Shown here in pieces: positions 1 to 6,964 of a stretch of DNA of 36,323 nucleotides. The stretch is from Pseudomonadota bacterium (GTDB taxonomy: Bacteria > Pseudomonadota > Alphaproteobacteria > Acetobacterales > Acetobacteraceae). Within the stretch, counting starts at the first letter, position 1. The number at the start of each line of letters is the position of its first letter. Below the pieces are notes generated by a model. The model had not been told where the DNA came from. It saw only the letters and a program-made list of their open reading frames with translations, and searched no databases. The stretch lies in assembly GCA_021816925.1 (NCBI GenBank), contig JAKAWQ010000041.1, positions 1 through 36,323 on the forward strand, given 5' to 3'. Made by a program: the position numbers and the translations under genes.

Positions 1-107
1 ACGGCCAATCGATCATTGCGATGACAACGCGGCACGTACCCCTTGCAGCCGCTGAGCCCGTCACACTCTCGATCGATCGCGCCGATCTCATCGTACTCGC
101 GGACTGA
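1..107 (+). CDS. 3' end of a gene, probably the TOBE tail of a MalK/UgpC-type ABC ATPase (partial)
   Basis: The frame starting at base 3 is open from the left edge to a TGA at 105-107 and encodes about 34 residues. The text (VTLSIDRADLIVLAD at the end, after a GQSIIA stretch) resembles the last strands of the TOBE domain that closes MalK/UgpC-type ABC transporter ATPases, where a final 'hydrophobic-D' is common. The rest of the gene lies outside the window, so neither the ATPase core nor the start is visible. If the reading is right, this could be a CUT1-family ATPase; the CUT1 importer at 24.8-29.3 kb has none of its own. The call rests on a short, weakly conserved region and could be wrong. 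Confidence 0.35.
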   Translation, partial: GQSIIAMTTRHVPLAAAEPVTLSIDRADLIVLAD

Positions 108-108
108 G

Positions 109-126
109 TGATACCGCCGCCCCAAG
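109..126 (+). repeat. 18-bp sequence shared with 24527-24544
   Basis: TGATACCGCCGCCCCAAG occurs here, two bases after the stop codon of the upstream gene, and again at 24527-24544 across the stop codon of an MFS gene. A shorter form (GATACCGCCGCCC) is at 16496-16508. All three lie at gene 3' ends. It may be the trace of an insertion sequence end or a small intergenic repeat. Confidence 0.5.
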
Positions 127-160
127 TGGCCATCTCCCCCGCGGCGGTCATCGCGAGCCT

Positions 161-220
161 CCCTCTCCCCTTGGGAGAGGGTCGGGGCTTGCCTCCTCCC
201 CTCTCCCTCTGGGAGAGGGG
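161..220. repeat. Pair of CTCTCCC/GGGAGAG hairpins
   Basis: Two perfect inverted repeats lie next to each other. The first is CCCTCTCCC (161-169) with GGGAGAGGG (173-181) around a 3-base loop. The second is CCCCTCTCCC (198-207) with GGGAGAGGGG (211-220), also around a 3-base loop. A G-rich tail (GGGGGTGAGGG type) follows to about base 245. This pattern is a common dispersed intergenic palindrome in proteobacteria. It separates the partial gene at the left edge from the CBS remnant at 365. Confidence 0.7.
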
Positions 221-364
221 CTGGGGGTGAGGGAGGGGGTGAGGGCCTCGCGCGTGCTCGGGCCCCCATCGCTGACGCGCGATCGGACCCTGCGGCTGGT
301 CCGGCAGCCACGCGCAAAATCAACGAGATACATCCCGACTCGATGAAAATCCGCATTCTCCCCC

Positions 365-652
365 TTGCGAAGCGGCGCGGGCTGGATTCTACCGAACGGG
401 ATGGTTCGGCGCGGCTTCCTGGGCAAGGAATCTCGGCAAGACCTGATCGAGCTTGCGCATCGGCACTTCATCACCGTCCGCGGGAACGAAACCGTCCTCA
501 CCACGATCGCCGCCATGTCCGAGCGCCGCGCCGAAGTCGCCATCGTCCTCGCCGAAGAAATCGCCGCCGGCCCGCCTTCCGTTCTCGGCGTCATCACCAG
601 CGAGCAGCTCGCCGACGCGATTGCAGAAAGCGCGCACATCTACGCCGCGTGA
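365..652 (+). pseudogene. Orphan C-terminal CBS domain, probable remnant of a ClC-type chloride channel or another CBS protein
   Basis: The frame encodes up to 95 residues from a TTG at 365; an internal ATG is at 401. From about residue 20 it reads like one CBS domain: a strand with HFITVRGNETVLTTIAAM, a helix, a strand with AEVAIVLAEE, then GVITSEQLADAIAES. That last phrase is typical of the end of the second CBS domain in bacterial ClC chloride channels. CBS domains normally work in pairs that bind adenine nucleotides. Only one is present here, with no membrane part and no ribosome binding site, so I read it as the 3' remnant of a truncated gene. A free-standing single-CBS protein is possible but less likely. 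Confidence 0.5.
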
Positions 653-685
653 ACCGGGCCGGCCGCTTGCCTCATCCGCGCGGCT

Positions 686-1831
686 TTGCCACCATCACGC
701 CTCTCTCAGGATTTTCCCCATGCCGCCAGCCCCTCCGGCCCGATCAGCTTGCTGGCGCCGGCGTTGCCGTCCGCGGCGGTGACCGGCACGCTCACCCCGC
801 CCCGCCCGCCGGCCCCGTCGGTCACGGCCGAACCGGCGGTTCCGTTCGCCCCGCTCGCGACCGAGCGCCTCGCGCTACGTCCCTTCCGCGCCGAAGACGC
901 CGCTGAGCTTCACCGCCTCGTCAACGACTGGAGCGTCGTTCGCGGCCTCGCCCGCCTGCCCTACCCCTATCCGCGCGCGCTCGCCGACGAATGGATCGCC
1001 TCCACCGCCGCCGAACTCGCCGCCGGCCGCGCGTGGCACCTTGCCATCACCGGCCAGGAGGGCGAGCGCGAGATCCTGGTCGGCGCGGTCGGGCTCCGCC
1101 TCGCGCAGGAGGGCACCGCGGCCGATCTCGGCTACTGGGTCGGCCGCCCATACTGGGGCCATGGTGTGGCCACCGAAGCCGCCGGGCGGCTCGCCCGCTG
1201 GGCGCTCGCCAACCTGCCTCTCGCCCGCCTCACGGCCAGTGTGGCCACCGACAACGCGCCCTCGCTCGCCGTCCTCGCCCGCATCGGCTTCCGCCGCACC
1301 GGAACCGGTGTCGAGCCCTTCCTCTCGCGCGGCGCCGAGCAGGCGGTGGTGCTCTTCGAGGCCACCCGCGATGATCTCTTCGGCAGCCCGGCACCCGCAG
1401 CCGCCCCCGCGCCCTCGCCGGCCGATGAGCGCCCGCTCGTCCTCGTCGCCGCCGCCGCCCTCATCGACGCCGATGGCCGCGTCCTTCTCTCTCGCCGCCC
1501 CGAAGGCAAGCCGATGGCCGGCCTTTGGGAATTTCCCGGCGGTAAGGTTCTGCCCGGCGAAACGCCCGAGTCGGCGCTCACGCGCGAGCTTCGTGAAGAG
1601 CTCGGCATCGACGTCACCGCCGCCTGCCTCGCCCCCTTCACCTTCGCCTCCTTCGCCTACGACACCTTCCACCTCCTGATGCCGCTCTATCTCTGCCGCC
1701 GCTGGCGCGGCACCCCCTCGCCCCAGGAGCGCCAGCGCCTGGCCTGGGTCCGCCCCGACCGCCTGACCGACTACCAGTGCCCGCCCGCCGACAAGCCGCT
1801 CTTTCCCATGTTGCGCGATTTCCTCATCTGA
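686..1831 (+). CDS. Fusion of a RimJ/RimL-type GNAT acetyltransferase and a MutT-type Nudix hydrolase
   Basis: One uninterrupted frame carries two enzyme domains. Residues about 59-230 are a RimJ/RimL-like GNAT domain: RLALRPFRAEDA at the start, GYWVGRPYWGHGVATEA near 149-165 as the acetyl-CoA pyrophosphate loop, and NAPSLAVLARIGF near 190-202. A Pro/Ala linker (about 233-247) leads to a Nudix domain with an intact Nudix box at about 286-308 (G-x5-E-x7-REL-x-EE-x-GI) and the MutT-like WEFPGGK lead-in. The GNAT half should acetylate a protein or small amine. The Nudix half should hydrolyse oxidised or non-canonical (d)NTPs such as 8-oxo-dGTP. The first 50 residues are Pro/Ala-rich and unsupported; the TTG at 686 is only the longest start and a GTG at 779 is equally plausible. 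The next gene starts 7 bases after the stop. Confidence 0.85.
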   Translation: MPPSRLSQDFPHAASPSGPISLLAPALPSAAVTGTLTPPRPPAPSVTAEPAVPFAPLATERLALRPFRAEDAAELHRLVNDWSVVRGLARLPYPYPRALADEWIASTAAELAAGRAWHLAITGQEGEREILVGAVGLRLAQEGTAADLGYWVGRPYWGHGVATEAAGRLARWALANLPLARLTASVATDNAPSLAVLARIGFRRTGTGVEPFLSRGAEQAVVLFEATRDDLFGSPAPAAAPAPSPADERPLVLVAAAALIDADGRVLLSRRPEGKPMAGLWEFPGGKVLPGETPESALTRELREELGIDVTAACLAPFTFASFAYDTFHLLMPLYLCRRWRGTPSPQERQRLAWVRPDRLTDYQCPPADKPLFPMLRDFLI

Positions 1832-1838
1832 GCCCGCC

Positions 1839-2624
1839 ATGCCCGATTCGCCCCCCACCGCCTCTGTCCTCATCATCGGCAACGAGGTCCTCTCCGGCCG
1901 CACGCAGGACGTGAACGTGAAATTCCTCGCCACCCGCCTCGGCGAAATCGGCATCCCGCTCCGCGAGGTCCGCATCATCCCCGACATCGCCCATGTCATC
2001 ATCACCACGGTCAACGAGGTCCGCGCGCGCTTCACCTACCTCTTCACCACCGGAGGCATCGGCCCGACGCACGACGACATCACCAGCGAATGCGTCGCCG
2101 CCGCCTTCGGCGTGCCCTGGGAGCCGCACCCCGAGGCCTGGGCGCTCCTCGAGCCGCGTTATCCACCGGGCGGCTTCAACGCCGCCCGCCAGCGCATGGC
2201 CACCATGCCGCGCGGCGCCCGCCTGATCGCGAACCCGGTCTCCATCGCTCCCGGCTTCGAGATCGGCAATGTCTTCGTCATGGCCGGGGTGCCCGAGGTG
2301 ATGCGCGCCATGTTCGAATCGCTTGTCCCGCGCCTTCAACACGGCCCGCGCGTGGTCTCGCTTACGGTACACGTCACCGGCATCCCCGAAGGCACGCTCG
2401 CCGAAGGCCTCGGCGCCATCCAGGCGCGCTTCCCCGGCCTCGATCTCGGCAGCTACCCCTTCTATCGCCGGCGCGGGAACAGAGATGCGCCGGAGCGCGA
2501 GAACGGCGTCGCGGTCGTCGCCAAGGGCACGGACGCCGCCGCCGCTACCGCCGCGATTGCCGAGGTGAGCGAGCTCCTCCGCCGCCTCGGCGGCAACCCC
2601 CTCCCCGGCGAACCCTCGCCGTGA
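1839..2624 (+). CDS. CinA/MoaB-type molybdopterin-binding-fold protein (competence/damage-inducible protein A family)
   Basis: The 261-residue protein opens with VLIIGNEVLSGRTQDVN and has TTGGIGPTHDDIT at about 70-82. These are the two signature loops of the MoCF/MoaB fold found in MoaB, MogA and the N-terminal half of CinA. The length matches stand-alone CinA-N proteins, which lack the nicotinamide-nucleotide deamidase half. In that family the role is usually pyrophosphatase-like activity on nucleotides or cofactor binding; the substrate cannot be read from sequence. The ATG at 1839 lies 7 bases after the GNAT-Nudix stop, so the two are probably co-transcribed, and both could act on nucleotides. 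It ends 18 bases before the convergent acyl-CoA dehydrogenase gene. Confidence 0.88.
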   Translation: MPDSPPTASVLIIGNEVLSGRTQDVNVKFLATRLGEIGIPLREVRIIPDIAHVIITTVNEVRARFTYLFTTGGIGPTHDDITSECVAAAFGVPWEPHPEAWALLEPRYPPGGFNAARQRMATMPRGARLIANPVSIAPGFEIGNVFVMAGVPEVMRAMFESLVPRLQHGPRVVSLTVHVTGIPEGTLAEGLGAIQARFPGLDLGSYPFYRRRGNRDAPERENGVAVVAKGTDAAAATAAIAEVSELLRRLGGNPLPGEPSP

Positions 2625-2642
2625 TCCTCCCCGCGCCCCCGC

Positions 2643-4433
2643 TCAGAACACCGCCGCCTCCGGCGCCATCACCGCATCCCCGCCCGCCATGATCGAGCGC
2701 GTTAGCGAAAGACTTTGCGGCAACAGCCGCCGCATGAAGAACCTCGCCGTCGCGATCTTCCCCTCATAGAACGCCCGCTCCTCCGTCGTGCCGAGCGCCG
2801 CCAGCGCGATCGTGGCACTCTTCGCCCAGTTCGCCGCCAGCGCCACCAGCCCGAACAGCCTGAGATACTCGCTCGCCCCCGCGGCCGCATCCGCCGGGCT
2901 CCTCGCACCCTCGGCAAGCCACGCCGTCACGCGTCTCAGTCGCGACGCCGCCGCCGCCAAGGGCTGAACGAACTCCTGCATCCGCTGCTCCCCGCCCGCC
3001 TCCTCGATCACCCGCGCCACGCGCGCGAAGAACCGCCCGACCAGCCGCCCTGATCCCGCAACGATCTTCCGGCTCACGAGATCGAGCGCCTGCACCCCGT
3101 TGGTGCCCTCGTAAAGCTGCCCCACCCGCGCATCCCGCACAAGCTGCTCCATCCCGACCTCGCGGAGATACCCGTGCCCGCCGAAAATCTGCAAGCCAAG
3201 ATTGACAATCTCGAAGCCGGAGTCCGTCAGGAACGCCTTGACCACCGGCGTCATGATCTGCGCCAGATCCTCCGCCTCCTTGCGCGCCTCGGCATCGGGA
3301 TGATGCCGCGCGAGATCGAGATCGACACCAAGCGCATACGCCACACCCCGCCCGCCCTCGATCAGCGCCTTCATCGTCATGAGCATCCGCCGAATGTCGG
3401 GATGCAGGACGATCGGATCGGCCGCGCGCCCCCGCTCCCGCGCTCCTGCCTCCGCGATCGCCCGTCCCTGCAGCCGCTCGCGCGCATAGGCCCTGGCACT
3501 CTGATAGGCCGTCTCCGCCAGCCCCAGCCCCTGCAGCCCGACCGTCGCCCGCGCGATATTCATCATCGTCAGCATCGCCGGCAATCCGCGCCCTGGCCGC
3601 CCCACCAGATACCCCGTCGCCTCCTCGAAATGCATCGTGCAGGTGGCCGAGGCATGGAGCCCCATCTTCGCCGCCAGCGATCCGCACACCACCCGGTTGC
3701 CGATCCCGCGCGCGCCCTCCGGCCCGAACAGGAATTTCGGCACCATGAAGAGGCTGAGCCCCTGCGTTCCCGCCGGCGCCCGTGCGATGCGCGCGAGCAC
3801 GAGGTGGACGATGTTCTCGGTGAGATCCTGCTCCCCGCCGGTCACGAACGACTTCGTTCCGGCGATCCGGAAGCTCCCATCCTCCGCCGGCCGCGCCCTC
3901 GTTTCGATCAGGCCGATATCCGTGCCGCAGTGCGCCTCCGTCAGGCACATCGTCGCACTCCAGCACCCCTCGACCAGCCGTGGCAGCACGACGCGCCGCA
4001 TTTCTTCGGAGCCGTGCGCCTCGATCAGCAGATACGCCGCATGCGAAATCGCCGCATAGGTGTAGAATGCAAGATTTGTCGCGCACGCCATCTCGCCGAG
4101 CGCGAAATTCAGCACCTCCGGTTGCCCTTGCCCACCCCAGGCCGGATCGCACGCAAGCGACAGCCAGCCCGCCTCGGCAAACGCCCGATACGCCGCCCTG
4201 AGCGCCGCGGGCGTCCTGACCGTTCCGTTCTCGAACCGGCACGCCTCCTGGTCGCCCACCCGATTGGCCGGCAGCAGCACGCCTTCGCAGAACCGCGCTG
4301 CCTCCCCGAGTACGGCGGAGATCGTGCCGGGGGTCGCGGCGGCAAAGGCACCGATCCCGCGCAACCGCTCGATCCCCAGTTGCTCCTCGAGCACGAAGAG
4401 GAACTCGCGGAGCGGCGCAACGTACCTGATCAC
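2643..4433 (-). CDS. Long-form acyl-CoA dehydrogenase
   Basis: The 596-residue FAD enzyme of the acyl-CoA dehydrogenase superfamily should oxidise an acyl-CoA to its 2-enoyl-CoA and pass electrons to an electron-transfer flavoprotein. The FAD/substrate loop CLTEAHCGTDIGLIETRA is followed by SFVTGGEQDLTENIVHLVLAR, and the C-terminal signature YEGTNGVQALDLVSRKI lies near residue 440 with the expected catalytic Glu. About 120 residues follow, as in the DmdC/FadE-type long forms with a C-terminal extra domain; classical mitochondrial-type enzymes stop near 400. It is the last gene of a six-gene minus-strand run and starts 46 bases after the beta-propeller gene. The acyl substrate is not deducible. 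Whether it belongs to the same pathway as the oxygenases upstream is inference from order only. Confidence 0.93.
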   Translation of the reverse strand: MIRYVAPLREFLFVLEEQLGIERLRGIGAFAAATPGTISAVLGEAARFCEGVLLPANRVGDQEACRFENGTVRTPAALRAAYRAFAEAGWLSLACDPAWGGQGQPEVLNFALGEMACATNLAFYTYAAISHAAYLLIEAHGSEEMRRVVLPRLVEGCWSATMCLTEAHCGTDIGLIETRARPAEDGSFRIAGTKSFVTGGEQDLTENIVHLVLARIARAPAGTQGLSLFMVPKFLFGPEGARGIGNRVVCGSLAAKMGLHASATCTMHFEEATGYLVGRPGRGLPAMLTMMNIARATVGLQGLGLAETAYQSARAYARERLQGRAIAEAGARERGRAADPIVLHPDIRRMLMTMKALIEGGRGVAYALGVDLDLARHHPDAEARKEAEDLAQIMTPVVKAFLTDSGFEIVNLGLQIFGGHGYLREVGMEQLVRDARVGQLYEGTNGVQALDLVSRKIVAGSGRLVGRFFARVARVIEEAGGEQRMQEFVQPLAAAASRLRRVTAWLAEGARSPADAAAGASEYLRLFGLVALAANWAKSATIALAALGTTEERAFYEGKIATARFFMRRLLPQSLSLTRSIMAGGDAVMAPEAAVF

Positions 4434-4479
4434 GGGCCTCGCTCCGGCACCGCGGTCGCCGCCCCTTGCCCCTGCTCTC

Positions 4480-5520
4480 TCAACGAAGCGCCAGATGCCA
4501 GGACGACGGAATGAAGAACACCTCGTCCGGAATGTTCAGAGAACCCGGCCCCGCGCCCGGAACGCCCTGATGCCCGTATTGCCACAGAATCTGCTTCGTC
4601 TTCGGGTCGATCACCACGATCCGGTCGTTCCAGTCGTCGCACACCAGGATGTTGCCGTTCGGCAGTCGTACCGCGTTCGAGGGATGATTGATCTCGCCCG
4701 GGCCCGAGGCCTTGCGATAGCGCCACACGAGCTTGCCCTGCGGCGAATAGATCTCGACCGAACCGGGCTTGACGTAATCGACGACGAGCACGTTCCCGCC
4801 CGGTATCACCACCCCGTCCGACGGATAGGCCATGTTCGTCGTGATGCTGTAGTCGAGCGTGCCGCTCGGGCTCAGCCGGTCGAGCCAGCCGAACGAGTTA
4901 TGCCCCCATCCGATCTCGGTCACCAAGAGCCCGCCGTCGGGTGTGGGATAGGCGCCGTCCGGCGCGTTGAAGAAGTGCGGCGGCGCATGCCGCCGCTGCC
5001 CCGTCACGCCGTACTGCCGGACGATCCGGCTCGTCTTCGGATCGATGATCAGCACCCTCTGATTGACGATATCGGCAACCACCACATTCCCGTCCGGCAT
5101 CTGGATCGCATCGTCCGGCGTGTTGAAATAGCCCGGTGCCGAGCCGGTCACGCCTGCGTGCCCGTACGACCAGACGATCTTCTTGGTGGCGATGTCGATG
5201 ATATCGACCACCTGGTTGTCTTCCTCGTTGACGATGATGTGCCGATGATCGGGCGTGATAAAGGCGTCATCCGGCCAGCGCGAATGCAGGCCCGTCGGGC
5301 CCCCCGCCGGCCCGAGTGCCTTGAAATTCATCGACCACAGAATGCGCTTGCCGGGGCTGATGATGAGAAGCCGCCCGCTGCCGCGATCCGCGACCAGGAT
5401 ATCGCCCGGCAGCGCCCCCGCCGCGGCCGGCGCACCCGCGCGCGCGAGCGCCGGCGCGACCAGCAGCATGAGCAGGGCGGCAAGCCCCGCCCGGAACGTC
5501 ACCCGGGAAACGTCCATCAT
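4480..5520 (-). CDS. Exported NHL/PQQ-like beta-propeller protein
   Basis: The 346-residue protein has an N-terminal export signal (basic start, hydrophobic stretch at about 12-26, an ALARAGA region as probable cleavage site). The rest is a series of about six repeats with aspartate-rich turns such as GDILVADRGSGRLLIISP, GNVVVADIVNQRVLIIDP, GNVLVVDYVKPGSVEIYSP and GNILVCDDWNDRIVVIDPKT, each followed by a W/Y-x-YG-type strand. This is the pattern of NHL or arylsulfotransferase-like beta-propellers, which bind ligands or scaffold other proteins; no catalytic residue stands out. An AGGAGAAGAGGA ribosome binding site precedes the ATG at 5520. It is probably periplasmic, unlike its operon partners, so a sensing or binding role for an external substrate is a reasonable guess and no more. 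Confidence 0.85.
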   Translation of the reverse strand: MMDVSRVTFRAGLAALLMLLVAPALARAGAPAAAGALPGDILVADRGSGRLLIISPGKRILWSMNFKALGPAGGPTGLHSRWPDDAFITPDHRHIIVNEEDNQVVDIIDIATKKIVWSYGHAGVTGSAPGYFNTPDDAIQMPDGNVVVADIVNQRVLIIDPKTSRIVRQYGVTGQRRHAPPHFFNAPDGAYPTPDGGLLVTEIGWGHNSFGWLDRLSPSGTLDYSITTNMAYPSDGVVIPGGNVLVVDYVKPGSVEIYSPQGKLVWRYRKASGPGEINHPSNAVRLPNGNILVCDDWNDRIVVIDPKTKQILWQYGHQGVPGAGPGSLNIPDEVFFIPSSWHLALR

Positions 5521-5568
5521 TCCTCTTCTCCTGCTTTTGCTTTTCGATCCGCCGGTGCACCGCTCTGC

Positions 5569-6246
5569 TCAGCCGAGACGGATCGGCCGATCGGGAAACG
5601 CAAGCTGCTCGCGGTCGCGCCATTCCGGGCGCACATAGTTGATTTCCATCAGCCGCCGCACGCCCTCGATCGGCCTCGGCTCGAAGCCGTGCCAGGTATT
5701 GGCGCCGGGAATGAAGATCACCGCGCTGTCGAACTCGGCGGACGAACGCCCCACCCGCCGCCGCTCCGCGTCATAGATGTCGGTGCCCCACCCCGCCGCG
5801 TCCGGCCCGGTGCAGAGATAGATCACCATCGAGAAGAGCTTCTCGGGAATGTCGCAGTGCGGCTCAAGCCAGGCGCCGTCGGTGTCCTGGATGTATTCCA
5901 TCCGGAGATAGGAACCGCCAACCGCGATCCCGAGCGTCTCGCCTGCCGCCCGCGCCACCTCCGGCCTCTGCAACCCCTCCGCCAGCACCGCGCAGGGCGC
6001 ATGGCGCGCGATCCGCGCGGCATTGAAGAAGATGCGCTTCTCGTTGAACGACGCGCGCGTCCCGTCCGTCCGTCCGACCGAGGGCGGCGCGATCGGCAGG
6101 CTCAGGATGCCGACGCACATGCTCTCCGGCAGCACGTCGGCAAGTCGCCAGTGCCGGTACGGCCATTCCTCGCGCCGCGCCGCCTTGAGCGCGGCCACGA
6201 AGTGTCCCGCAACCGCCGGGGGCTCCGGCAGGCGAGGAAATTCCAT
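5569..6246 (-). CDS. 2-oxoglutarate/Fe(II)-dependent oxygenase-like protein A
   Basis: The 225-residue protein has the layout of a double-stranded beta-helix dioxygenase. The iron triad appears as His130-x-Asp132 (in WLEPHCDIPEKLFSMVIYL) and distal His186 (in ANTWHGFEPRPIEGVRRLM), with Arg197/Arg198 about ten residues later in the position that holds the 2-oxoglutarate carboxylate. Strands SYLRMEYIQ and AVIFIPG fit the core. Enzymes of this type hydroxylate, desaturate or cleave substrates using O2 and 2-oxoglutarate; the substrate is unknown. The ATG is preceded by a GAGAGGCGG site and lies 19 bases downstream of the stop of the second oxygenase gene, so the two are co-transcribed. It is not a close copy of that neighbour. 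Confidence 0.75.
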   Translation of the reverse strand: MEFPRLPEPPAVAGHFVAALKAARREEWPYRHWRLADVLPESMCVGILSLPIAPPSVGRTDGTRASFNEKRIFFNAARIARHAPCAVLAEGLQRPEVARAAGETLGIAVGGSYLRMEYIQDTDGAWLEPHCDIPEKLFSMVIYLCTGPDAAGWGTDIYDAERRRVGRSSAEFDSAVIFIPGANTWHGFEPRPIEGVRRLMEINYVRPEWRDREQLAFPDRPIRLG

Positions 6247-6265
6247 GACGCCGCCTCTCTTCGCC

Positions 6266-6949
6266 TCAGGTGAAGCGTCGCGGCGCCCAGTCGATCACCT
6301 GGCGCACCAGCGGGATCGACTTCGCCACCGCGCTCAGATGATGCCGCCAGTATTCCCGCTTCACGTACCACTCGGAATCGACGTAGCAGAGCTGCAGGCT
6401 CATCCGCTGCCCCTTCTGCGGCAGGAAGCCGTGCCAGGAATGGTCGCCGACGCGGAACATCAGCATGCGGCCGAACTCGGGCGCGAACTCGAACGCCATA
6501 TCCTCCCGACTCGAGCTCCTGAGCACGCGCAATTTCCCGCGCTCATACGGCCAGGAGCGCGTGAACCCCACCAGGACGGTGACGATCTTGTGCTTCGAAT
6601 CGGGATGTGCGTAGCCCTCGTTGTAGTGCCCGGTCGTGTTGCCCATCATCACCGCAACCGGCGGGCACTTGCTGAGGTCGATCGAGAACTTCTGCTCGAC
6701 CAGCCGGCGGAAGCGTGCGCCCATCAGCTCCTTCACCACGCCCGCGAAATGCGGACCATGCGGGAGGTTCGGCACGCCATAGCTGCCGCGATCGGGAATC
6801 CGCGGCGCATCCTCGAGCACCTCCTCCTTGAGGCGCTCCGGAATCGCGTGCTCAACGAACGCGAAGTCGTACGGGTCGCTTCTGAGCGGCGCCGCGGCGA
6901 TCGCCCGCTCGTCGAGATAGGTGAAAGGCGGCTCAGCGCTGGCACTCAT
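6266..6949 (-). CDS. 2-oxoglutarate/Fe(II)-dependent oxygenase-like protein B
   Basis: The 227-residue protein shows the same fold logic as its downstream neighbour: His115-Pro-Asp117 (in GYAHPDSKHKIVTVLVGF), distal His173 (in GDHSWHGFLPQKGQRMSLQL) and Arg182 as the likely 2-oxoglutarate ligand. The flanking strands (RMLMFRVGD, SLQLCYVDSEWYV) fit a double-stranded beta-helix. Similar proteins of about 220-240 residues sit in polysaccharide or small-molecule modification clusters, but I cannot assign a named family. An AGGGGAGA site precedes the ATG at 6949, which lies 15 bases after the stop of the RidA-like gene. Both oxygenases keep complete metal triads, so both are probably active. Confidence 0.75.
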   Translation of the reverse strand: MSASAEPPFTYLDERAIAAAPLRSDPYDFAFVEHAIPERLKEEVLEDAPRIPDRGSYGVPNLPHGPHFAGVVKELMGARFRRLVEQKFSIDLSKCPPVAVMMGNTTGHYNEGYAHPDSKHKIVTVLVGFTRSWPYERGKLRVLRSSSREDMAFEFAPEFGRMLMFRVGDHSWHGFLPQKGQRMSLQLCYVDSEWYVKREYWRHHLSAVAKSIPLVRQVIDWAPRRFT

Positions 6950-6964
6950 GCTGTTCTCCCCTGC

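Noticed and set aside
148-639. Minus-strand frames over the CBS remnant and hairpins
   Set aside because: Low-complexity text arising from the CTCTCCC/GGGAGAG hairpins; the plus-strand frame carries the recognisable CBS text.
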